From positions 1 through 64,000 of the forward strand of contig CAWDMN010000082.1 in NCBI GenBank assembly GCA_963803155.1: a DNA stretch of 64,000 nucleotides, given 5' to 3'. A program made the position numbers and the translations under genes. The notes beneath the pieces are model-generated. The model was not told the origin of the DNA. It made no database searches and worked only from the letters and a program-made list of their open reading frames with translations. The stretch comes from CAWDMN01 sp963803155 (GTDB lineage: Bacteria > Acidobacteriota > Terriglobia > Versatilivoradales > Versatilivoraceae). How positions within the stretch are numbered: the first letter of the stretch is position 1; each line of letters starts with the position of its first letter. This document shows positions 43,501-50,539 of the stretch, piece by piece.

Positions 43501-44708
43501 AAATCCGCAATCAGGAAAACTCGCCGGATTCTCCGCCAGAGATGGAATATGCGCCTCGGGAAAAAGGCCAATTCAAATCTGCACATATCCTCTTTTCGGT
43601 AAGAGATACGGGAATTGGCATTTCGATAGAAAAACAGGAGCTAATCTTCAAGGCCTTTACTCAAGCGGATGGCTCCATGGCACGAAAATATGGGGGCACT
43701 GGATTGGGATTGGCGATTTCTGCCCGATTGGCGGAATTGATGGGTGGAAAACTAAAAGTGGAAAGTGTGGAAGGCCAGGGAAGCCGATTTTATTTTTCCG
43801 CTAAGTTTGGCCTCCAGGATGGACCTCAGGAATATACCAACGAGTCAGTAATAGCTTTGCGGGCTTATGCCGATCATCCCGTGGTGATTGTGGAACCTAA
43901 CACGGGAGTGCGGGATGGAATGGCTGATCTATTAAGGTCTTGGAACCTAAAACCCTTCCATGCCCCTGATTTTGCTACTGCTTTGGAATTGATTCAAACG
44001 GTCAGAAATTCTTACCAGGGTTTTCCAGCGGTTCTTTTGGAAGCGGATCGGCCTGAATTGGATGGCTTCTTCATTGCCCAGCAACTCCTGGCCCGAGGTC
44101 ATCCCCCCCATTCCATTATCGTCCGTCTGGCCGCAAGCAGTCAGATCAGTGAGCTCAACCGATGCCGGGCATTGGGGCTGCCAAATTGGCTTTCTCGACC
44201 AGCCAAGTATTCAGAAATTGCATCCGCGCTCTTGATGGCTTATCAGGGCTTGAAATTCAAAAAGTCCGTCGAAAAGCAGGCGAGCAACGTTGATCTCTCA
44301 TTTGCTGGAAAGCCCATTCGGATACTACTCGCAGAGGACAACACCATTAATCAGCGACTTGCTGTCCGTCTTCTGGAAAAACAGGGATTCCTGGTAACGG
44401 CAGTATTCAATGGACGAGAGGCACTAGAAACGCTTGAAGAACATTTTTTTGATTTGGTTTTAATGGACGTCCAAATGCCGGAAATGGACGGGTTTCAAGC
44501 AACGGCCAAGATTCGCGAAAAAGAAAAAGGGTCCCAGAAACATCTGCCCATCATTGCCATTACCGCACATGCAATGAAAGGAGACAAGGACCGCTGCCTG
44601 GCCGCTGGCATGGATGGCTATGCCTCAAAGCCTTTCCAGAAGAATCAGCTTCTCTCTGAGATTGAGCGGCTGACGCCGCGCTTTTCCTCGAAGGCAGTTG
44701 AAAGCTGA
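40527..44708 (+). CDS. Hybrid histidine kinase with two-component-regulator propeller and two receiver domains
   Basis: 1393 residues. After a signal/anchor segment, about fourteen propeller repeats (LWIGTQQGL, LWVGTNGYGLHRF, YWIGTDKAGL, LWMGTNAGL) form a periplasmic sensor, followed by a Y_Y_Y domain (about 700-770) and a membrane helix (about 781-799). The kinase core has MSHEIRTPMNG (phospho-acceptor His862), LNLISNAIKF, DTGIGI and GTGLGLA. Receiver 1 is degenerate: LLEADRPELDG has Glu1172 where the acceptor Asp should be. Receiver 2 is intact (AEDN, LMDVQMPEMDG with Asp1314, KPF). The family resembles Bacteroides glycan-sensing hybrid systems but lacks their AraC output domain. TTG at 40527 has AGGAGG ten bases upstream; ATG at 40542 is the alternative. 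Confidence 0.9.
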   Translation: MQVLTMVNGSRPPLIYGFSVLLLRTSIFRSIRFPWPVFLTAFFYCLVSYPAWPITPFEPKGKYIHDSWTTDKGLPQNSTQVIEQTPDGYLWIGTQQGLVRFDGLKFQVFSPGSRPALDITFVSALKVTHKGDLWVGGYDGRLARIRGETIQMFSSPPKLFGNTINCFFEDSQQKLWLASNGGGLYLIDGDTVRSVLIPGIPSLQNVTTLCGDGSGGMWVGTTLGLFHWKEEKIIPLIFPHGHSSCRIRHIMLSKTGILWINTSAGIYQLQKGRLSNWTQKLNIDTKREEVHIIKEDSAGFLWINTTRRLIRYHNEILQSLPSTDRPSQNVLSYMLEDREGSLWVGTNGYGLHRFRNAKIVGYVGEKYLSPQIVNSVFEDSKGRLWLGFDQGGIAICSKDNIQYLRRKDGLGSDGVYSICEDSGGIYWIGTDKAGLIRYQNGKFRSFTTSDGLADNLVRGILPAKDGSLWVGSNSGVTQIKNGRFTVWDTSKGLSNNKVYCLVEAPDGALWMGTNAGLSWWKNGHFRVYTTKEGLSNSTILALHLDREGTLWIGTDGGGLNRFRDGKFSAIRTPDGLGDDLSYAILEDDRNQLWFSCNRGVFRVSKQELNDVAEGRIASVHSYQYGTADGMLSGECNGSLQPSAWKTHDGKLIFATVRGAVILDPFSTATSRVIPPVIIESIRHDHSLHSVVSSLDLPPGRGDLEILYTALSFIDSENIQFKYQLEGHDPNWIDAGLRRTAFYTNLSPGDYQFRVKARNHDGIWNEQGAILRLRLRPHFYQTSWFFLIGGGSLFLIGTTSYKWRIRGIKRRALELQKKVDERTAELQGEIVQRKRSEEELQKAKQEADAANELKSQFLANMSHEIRTPMNGIVGMTELALETSLSPEQREYLETVKLSAQSLLALINDILDFSKIEAGHMELHREPIQLRETLGEIIKPLAMRAHQKGVDLIYLISPDVPDHVIADALRLNQVLLNLISNAIKFTAHGEITLEIRNQENSPDSPPEMEYAPREKGQFKSAHILFSVRDTGIGISIEKQELIFKAFTQADGSMARKYGGTGLGLAISARLAELMGGKLKVESVEGQGSRFYFSAKFGLQDGPQEYTNESVIALRAYADHPVVIVEPNTGVRDGMADLLRSWNLKPFHAPDFATALELIQTVRNSYQGFPAVLLEADRPELDGFFIAQQLLARGHPPHSIIVRLAASSQISELNRCRALGLPNWLSRPAKYSEIASALLMAYQGLKFKKSVEKQASNVDLSFAGKPIRILLAEDNTINQRLAVRLLEKQGFLVTAVFNGREALETLEEHFFDLVLMDVQMPEMDGFQATAKIREKEKGSQKHLPIIAITAHAMKGDKDRCLAAGMDGYASKPFQKNQLLSEIERLTPRFSSKAVES

Positions 44709-44959
44709 TTCCTTCAAACCAACTGAGGGTGCAATTCGCCGTGAGAGGAAAAAATAGTAACTGCTCAGGCCCAGGATAACTGGTAGCCGCGGTGAGTCCG
44801 CTTTAGGCGGAACCATGGGCTTTGAGCTGTGGGGCCAACCTCCACGCCTCGCAAAATGCGCCCGAGCGTGGCTGCCACACGGGGAAGCACTGAGCAGTTA
44901 CAAAAAATAAAAGAAATGGGGGAGGAACGCCGGAGCGAAAAGCCGCAATCCACGAGGTT

Positions 44960-45958
44960 TTAGGATTGGCCTAAAATCACTGGAAGCGCGTCCGCCAACG
45001 TGGCACATTCGGCATGGAGCAGCGGGCGCACCCCGCTTTTGGCGATATTGCCACCGGCAATGCCCATAGCGGAAAAGCCCGCCAATCGGATCGCGACAAC
45101 CCCAGCTCCCGAATCTTCCAGGCCGACGACCCGATGGCGCTGCTCTCGCGAAATCCCCAGACCAACATAGGCGGTTTCGGCATAAAGCCACGGATGTGGT
45201 TTGGGAGCCAACTCGCCCAAGGTGCCTGTCTGTCCGGGTTTTAACCGATCGCCGGCGGTGATGATGGCATCATAAAAATCGAGCGGGTTCCCCATGCCCA
45301 TTACGCGAAAGGCCGAAAGGATTTCCGGCCAGGCTTTTTGGTAGAGGCCGGATGTCACTAAACCAATCTTGATTCCCCGCCCTTTAAGCTCCAACAAAAA
45401 CTCTTTGAGCCCCGGACTGGGGTGAAAGGCATCGGCGCGGCCACGTCCCGCCATAATTTCAGACATTTCATGTTCGGTGATTTCATAATAATACCGGCGG
45501 GCAAGGTTGAGGTCCTGTCCCGAGCAATATTTGTCGATACAATACCGCAAATGTTCCGAGACGGAATGGCCTGAGACCTGCGGCTCATCTTCCGGCAGAA
45601 GTGCAAAGCCGGGATTACCCATCAGCCGGGCTATCGATTGCTGGATAATCCACATCCAGAAATGCTCACTGTGAACGCTGGTTCCATCCAAATCCATCAG
45701 TACGGCTTGTGCTGGCGATTCGAACCTGGCCTCCAACAAAGGATAAAGCGCCTCCTGTCCGAGCGCGGATTTCAAGAGTGCCAGCGTTTTGTCGGCAAAA
45801 ATGATGAATTCCGCCTTGCGGTCATTGGGCGTTAATATCTGGACGACCCCTTCTCTTCCCACCTGCCATTGCCCATCACAGGTCTGGGACAATTCAACCA
45901 AGTCCGTTTTAAAAACCTCGGTGACTTTCCCCAAACCGGGAATAAATTGATCTACCAT
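44960..45958 (-). CDS. HAD-superfamily phosphatase, β-phosphoglucomutase-like
   Basis: 332 residues. The HAD motifs are complete: LMDLDGTSVHSE (nucleophile Asp89, Asp91), LVTSG, a Lys in PKPHPW and GLEDSGAG. The α-helical cap follows motif I as in class C1 phosphatases and phosphoglucomutases. Unusually, about 80 residues precede motif I (VTEVFKTDLVELSQTCDGQWQVG and onward), which could be an extra domain. GGAGA lies eight bases before the ATG. It is 50 bp downstream of the GH38-like gene on the same strand, so a sugar phosphate is a likely substrate. The 250 bp between it and the kinase gene hold no gene that I can see. Confidence 0.82.
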   Translation of the reverse strand: MVDQFIPGLGKVTEVFKTDLVELSQTCDGQWQVGREGVVQILTPNDRKAEFIIFADKTLALLKSALGQEALYPLLEARFESPAQAVLMDLDGTSVHSEHFWMWIIQQSIARLMGNPGFALLPEDEPQVSGHSVSEHLRYCIDKYCSGQDLNLARRYYYEITEHEMSEIMAGRGRADAFHPSPGLKEFLLELKGRGIKIGLVTSGLYQKAWPEILSAFRVMGMGNPLDFYDAIITAGDRLKPGQTGTLGELAPKPHPWLYAETAYVGLGISREQRHRVVGLEDSGAGVVAIRLAGFSAMGIAGGNIAKSGVRPLLHAECATLADALPVILGQS

Positions 45959-46008
45959 CCGGGAATCTCCAGAATTTTGCTGATGAACTTTTGACGGCCA
46001 AAGCAGCC

Positions 46009-48810
46009 CTATATGTCAGGCGCGGATTCGATGGGTTCCACCTCAAATTTAAATGTCCTGATTTTTTTCGGTTCCACCAAAAAACTTACCCCACATTGTT
46101 CAATGGGGACGGATTGGATAATGGATTCATCCATCCTGCAGAGATACGCCTCGCGAACCGGCCGGCCAAAGCGGAACTCCGCGGTTTGATTCTCCTCAAG
46201 AGTGTTGAAAAGCCTGACTAATAGCCCGCCCTCATCCTCCGCCTGTTTCACGCAGGTGATTTGCAGGTTAGAATTCGCCAAAGAAAACAGACCAGCCTCC
46301 AGCGGCAAATTCCCCTTGCCGCGCGCAGTTTCGATGGCGCGAACTGGAGCATGAAGCCGGGCGGCCCGGTTGGACAGCCCCGCTTGCCGCCAACTGCCTG
46401 GTCCGGCATAAATCGCATATTCAAATCGTTGCGGCCCAGGACACTGCGCACCCGGATCGGGCAATTCGGTTTGTTTTTCTTCGCTGACCGCCAACTGGAG
46501 GCGGCAAGACCGGATCAAAGTCAATGCCAACGTTCGCGATTCATCTTCGAGCACTTCATATTCAAATAATCCCAAGGGCATCACGGCAATGACATCTTGG
46601 CCATCCTGCAATGCCACGAAAGTTCTCAATGGATGTGTCCCTCCAGCCTTCTCTACCCAACCAGTGGAATCCGGAATAGCGATAGGCCGGGATAACACAT
46701 CAAAATGGCTGTCGGCCCAAGATTCCGCCACATTCAGCCCTGACGGGAAATTAGCCCGCAACCAGTGGTCTTTAGCCCGGTTGTCGATGGTCAATACCAC
46801 CTTCAATTCAGATGCATTGTACTCCAATCGGTATTCAACCCGCACTGGCAAAGGAATGAATTTACTGCTGCGGCCCCGCCCATCGCCATAATCCAGCGGG
46901 ACCAAAAAATCAAACTCGGCGAAAATAACGGAAACCAGCGGTCCACTCTCCACCACGGCGATGGTGGCCTTCCCTCCAAGGCTAGTGAATTTCCGGTCGA
47001 ATTGGGGGGAGACATGTTTCCACGCATTTCCGCATTCTCCCTGGTCGCTCAAATAATTCAATTGCGAATAGATTTTCCCAGTCGCTTTGACGAGCAGATC
47101 TACCGTGCCATTCGGATTGACCGTTACTTTCAAGTTTTCGTTTTCCATACTGTCCGGGCCGGTAACCAGAGTGTCTGGGGGGCGCAATTCCTCTTTCGAC
47201 GGAACCACCCGATACGATCTATATCCCAAGGCCGGGAGTTTCTGCAAATAGGCATAGGCCTTAATGCGATGAGTCTCAAGAATGGTGGGGACATCCCAAA
47301 TATTGTCCACAAAGCTGCTGGATTTTTCTTGGAGGATCGGCTGCATGAACACTTCCTGATCGGCAGCGCTTTCAAGCACAAAAGATTTGGCGCCCATCTC
47401 TCGGGGGATTTCGAGATCCGCCATGAGAATGGCATCCCGTTCGAAGGGCAGAGGATTATAAACCACCCACTGAACAGTCTCAGCAGATTGTCCTTTAGGA
47501 GATAGGTTTCGCGCTATATATGCCATGGCATCTTCGGTCACAATCTCGGCCACGTCCGCGACCTTCCGGTAGCGGTACTCCATGTCCAGGCAAACGGCAT
47601 CCGGCGCACAACCACCATTGGCATCGTGTGTATGATTCGCCAATAAATAGCTCCAGCCGCGATCCAAATAGACCTTTGGATATACATCCCCGAGCCAACT
47701 GGCCAGAGATGCCAACGGTTCCGCTCCATAAACCAATCGCACGGTGGCCCGGCAATCCTGTTGCTTGAGATACGTGCGAGCACTGATGGTCCCCGGGAAG
47801 AGAAAGGTCCACATGCCCTGCTTGAGGTAGGCGCGCCGTTCTCCGGTAAGCATGGGCAGCGCGGCGATATCCAAGTGCTGCACCATCTCCGACCAATAGG
47901 ACTCCAAATCGGTTTGTTCGATTGCATATTTGCCTTTGAAGAGTTCGGCGGCCTCCCGAATCATTTGCGCATCGAGAGGGTGGGCCGCTGAATTGTCGTG
48001 GCCGTGCATGGCCAGAAAAATATCCGAAGTAAAGTGCGGGCCTTCCCGTTCCACCATTTTCTCAATCGACTCCCGAAGCCTGGATTTATCGTAATTCACT
48101 TCAGGGGATTTCAAATCAAAAGCCAAATCTTCTCCAGACAATCCATCCGCCGCCCGAACAGGAACCACGTTGCGTTCTCCCCATCGATAATCTTTTTCAA
48201 AAGCCCTTCCATTGGCCACCAGTGGACGGTAAACCTGGTAATACCAATTGTAGCGGGCATAAATGGCGAAACGGCTGCCGAGCACGCAAGAGCCATCGGA
48301 TCCCATCCAAATGAACTCCGCATCGCTTTCATGATGAGAGATGCCGCGATAAAACATCATCTTGGTCAATCCGAAATCCAGCAGGATCTGCGGCAGCTGC
48401 CCAGTCTGTCCCCACGAAGCCGGAGTATAGGCCACGCTGCCCCGGGGGGCCCCATACTTATCCATCGTCTTGCGGCCCCAGAGCAGGTTGCGGACCAAGG
48501 ATTCCTGACCAATACTGAATTGCTCCGGTAATGTGAACCAAGGGCCAATAATCAACCTTCCCGCTTGGATTAATTTCTCCACTTGCGGGCGCCTTTCCGG
48601 CCGCATTTCGAGATAATCGTCGATCATAATGGAGTGCGAATCCATCGTAAAAGAGTGGTAGCAGGGATCCTTTTTCAGAATATCGAGAGTAGTATCCAGC
48701 ATGGTGAGCAGACGGCGGCGAGTTTTTTCAAAGGAGTGGCGAAACTCCCGGTCCCAGTGAGTATTACAAACTACTTTGATCTGTTTGATATGAGAACCAT
48801 CCGGTTTCAT
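46009..48810 (-). CDS. GH38-family α-mannosidase-like protein lacking the nucleophile Asp
   Basis: 933 residues, no signal peptide, so probably cytoplasmic. The GH38 N-terminal domain has VCNTHWDREF (zinc ligands His18, Asp20) and the late zinc ligand THDANGG (His395), followed by the β-domains typical of α-mannosidases. In the motif that normally reads P-D-[ST]-[FW]-G with the Asp acting as both nucleophile and zinc ligand, this protein has TPASWGQTGQLPQIL, with Ala131. The codon is GCT, one base from GAT. The enzyme may be inactive, altered, or the base miscalled. Leader: AGGAG with a repeat-type CTCCTAGAAAGTC. The next gene is the HAD phosphatase. Confidence 0.85.
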   Translation of the reverse strand: MKPDGSHIKQIKVVCNTHWDREFRHSFEKTRRRLLTMLDTTLDILKKDPCYHSFTMDSHSIMIDDYLEMRPERRPQVEKLIQAGRLIIGPWFTLPEQFSIGQESLVRNLLWGRKTMDKYGAPRGSVAYTPASWGQTGQLPQILLDFGLTKMMFYRGISHHESDAEFIWMGSDGSCVLGSRFAIYARYNWYYQVYRPLVANGRAFEKDYRWGERNVVPVRAADGLSGEDLAFDLKSPEVNYDKSRLRESIEKMVEREGPHFTSDIFLAMHGHDNSAAHPLDAQMIREAAELFKGKYAIEQTDLESYWSEMVQHLDIAALPMLTGERRAYLKQGMWTFLFPGTISARTYLKQQDCRATVRLVYGAEPLASLASWLGDVYPKVYLDRGWSYLLANHTHDANGGCAPDAVCLDMEYRYRKVADVAEIVTEDAMAYIARNLSPKGQSAETVQWVVYNPLPFERDAILMADLEIPREMGAKSFVLESAADQEVFMQPILQEKSSSFVDNIWDVPTILETHRIKAYAYLQKLPALGYRSYRVVPSKEELRPPDTLVTGPDSMENENLKVTVNPNGTVDLLVKATGKIYSQLNYLSDQGECGNAWKHVSPQFDRKFTSLGGKATIAVVESGPLVSVIFAEFDFLVPLDYGDGRGRSSKFIPLPVRVEYRLEYNASELKVVLTIDNRAKDHWLRANFPSGLNVAESWADSHFDVLSRPIAIPDSTGWVEKAGGTHPLRTFVALQDGQDVIAVMPLGLFEYEVLEDESRTLALTLIRSCRLQLAVSEEKQTELPDPGAQCPGPQRFEYAIYAGPGSWRQAGLSNRAARLHAPVRAIETARGKGNLPLEAGLFSLANSNLQITCVKQAEDEGGLLVRLFNTLEENQTAEFRFGRPVREAYLCRMDESIIQSVPIEQCGVSFLVEPKKIRTFKFEVEPIESAPDI

Positions 48811-48819
48811 TCCTTGGAT

Positions 48820-48832
48820 CTCCTAGAAAGTC
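48820..48832 (-). promoter_or_regulatory. Repeat-type leader of the GH38-like gene
   Basis: On the minus strand GACTTTCTAGGAG supplies the AGGAG for the ATG at 48810. It is the same sequence, less one base, as the leaders of the HEAT and Asp-box genes. Confidence 0.55.
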
Positions 48833-49022
48833 ACAAAATCGATACGAGAATAATATCGCACTTTTAAAACGGGGGAATCCCACGGATTTGCGCGGGTGTA
48901 ATTAAAAGTGAGAGGTTGGGACTCGAAACGCAGTGCAGAATCGGCATTGCTTGGCAGGGGTGGGTGCGGTTCGTCCCTCCACTGACGGATTCACCGAGCC
49001 GGCTGCCTGTGTCAGCCCAGTC

Positions 49023-49043
49023 GGCGCTTTCGGCGAAAGCGCC
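49023..49043. repeat. Hairpin repeat GGCGCTTTC-GGC-GAAAGCGCC
   Basis: A perfect 9-bp inverted repeat with a 3-base loop, 35 bp downstream of the stop codon of the Tat-exported enolase. The same sequence occurs in the other orientation at 35748-35768, so it is a mobile or REP-like hairpin. It could also serve as a terminator for the enolase gene, although no T run follows. Confidence 0.6.
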
Positions 49044-49078
49044 CTGCCGTTGAAAGCTGAACGCTCAATGCTATTTCG

Positions 49079-50422
49079 TCACTGCTTGATAATAGTCCCA
49101 TCCAAGCGGCGGATATCTCCCCAACCGCCGTTTAATTCGTGATAAGCCTCTTCCCCTTGTCCAAAGGGGAATTTGGCTGCCAGCTTTTCATTCACTTCAA
49201 TGCCCCAGCCGGGCTTTTCAGTGGCATAAAGGTATCCACTCTTGAGCTGAGGACAGCCCGAGAAGATTTCCTGTTCTTTATCGTTGAAGGGGGAAAATTC
49301 CTGCACCCCGAAATTATAACAAGCCAGATCCAGCGCCAGATTGGCGGCATGTCCAACCGGGGACACATCTCCCGGGCCGTGCCATGCGGTATGGACTCCA
49401 AAAAGTTCGCCCAGAGCGGCAATCTTCCGACAGGGAGTCAACCCGCCCGCCTGGGAGAGATGAATGCGGATGAAATCGATCAAGCGTTCCGACATGAGGG
49501 GGGTCCACTCATGCGGGCTGTTGAAGAGTTCGCCCATGGCCAGCGGTGTGGCGCATTGTTGGCGCACCAGCCGGAAGTAGTCAATGTCCTCCGGCGAGAG
49601 CAGATCTTCCAAGAAAAAAAGCTTGAATTGCTCGACGTCTTTGGCCAGCTGGACCGCTTGCGGAGGTGTCACCCTCTCATGCACATCGTGCAAAAGTTCA
49701 ATTTCGTCTCCCAGTTCCTTGCGGGCCGCTTCCAGCATTTTCAGGGACCGAAGAATGTAGGCCTTGGGCTCAAAGACCCTGGAATCATGCAGACTCGGCA
49801 CCGGATAAGCCCGGCTATATCCGCCATAGGCCGCCATGCCGGGAATGCCAATCTGAAGGCGGATATACCGGAATCCGGCCCCCATCCCTTTCTTTGCTTT
49901 GTCGATGATTTCAGGTATTTCTTCTCCGCTCACATGCGTATAACAAGCGGCGGCCTCACGGCATTTGCCCCCCAAAAGTTGATACACCGGCAAGCCGGCC
50001 ATGCGTCCTTTGATGTCCCACAGCGCCATATCCACGCCGCTGATCGCGTTGTTCAGCACCGGACCATTGCGCCAGTAAGAACTGTTATAGCAAGCTTGCC
50101 AAGTGTCATCGATCCGATCCGCCGGCTTTCCCAACAAGAATGGCTTCAGGTATCTTTCTACAGCCGGCACTACCAAATCCGCCCGCTGCGTGAAGGTGCC
50201 ACAACCATAACCATAGAGACCGTCTTGATCGGTGATGACTTTGACGACCACCAAGCGTAGTCCTTTGGGAGCCGTGGCAATGACTTGAATGTCCTTGATT
50301 TTGGGCGAGGACAATCCTCGGACCGCTTTTTCAGCCATGGCTTCAGCTTTGGAAATGCGCGAAGGCACGGTACTGGCTATTGCTCCTCCCGCCAGTATCT
50401 GAAGCAGATTGCGTCGATTCAT
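49079..50422 (-). CDS. Enolase-superfamily mannonate-dehydratase-like protein with Tat leader
   Basis: 447 residues of the mandelate racemase/muconate-lactonising/enolase superfamily, ManD (RspA-like) branch. Metal ligands are visible in LLHDVHERV (Asp), FFLEDLLSPED (Glu) and AMGELFNSPHEW (Glu); HTAWHGPGDVSPVGHAAN carries the active-site His. Known relatives dehydrate D-mannonate or D-gluconate to 2-keto-3-deoxygluconate. The N-terminus MNRRNLLQILAGGAIAS is a twin-arginine leader, odd for an enzyme whose relatives are cytoplasmic. GAGGGGG lies six bases before the ATG. It is upstream of the GH38-like gene and diverges from the CRTAC1 gene. Confidence 0.86.
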   Translation of the reverse strand: MNRRNLLQILAGGAIASTVPSRISKAEAMAEKAVRGLSSPKIKDIQVIATAPKGLRLVVVKVITDQDGLYGYGCGTFTQRADLVVPAVERYLKPFLLGKPADRIDDTWQACYNSSYWRNGPVLNNAISGVDMALWDIKGRMAGLPVYQLLGGKCREAAACYTHVSGEEIPEIIDKAKKGMGAGFRYIRLQIGIPGMAAYGGYSRAYPVPSLHDSRVFEPKAYILRSLKMLEAARKELGDEIELLHDVHERVTPPQAVQLAKDVEQFKLFFLEDLLSPEDIDYFRLVRQQCATPLAMGELFNSPHEWTPLMSERLIDFIRIHLSQAGGLTPCRKIAALGELFGVHTAWHGPGDVSPVGHAANLALDLACYNFGVQEFSPFNDKEQEIFSGCPQLKSGYLYATEKPGWGIEVNEKLAAKFPFGQGEEAYHELNGGWGDIRRLDGTIIKQ

Positions 50423-50539
50423 GGGAACCCCCTCTATTTTGGGATGTTGCTCAGAATAACATCAGTGCCACAGCAGCCACGGCTTGTCAATCCTTTCTAT
50501 TCATATGGGAGGCAAAAAAGTTGCATTTTAGCTGGATTG

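Noticed and set aside
44709..44959. Possible dispersed repeat or small gene between the sensor kinase and HAD genes
   Set aside because: There are some GC-rich inverted segments, but no second copy in the window and no coding signal.
49139..50260. 373-codon frame antisense to the enolase gene
   Set aside because: It mirrors a gene with complete catalytic motifs, and has no recognisable features of its own.
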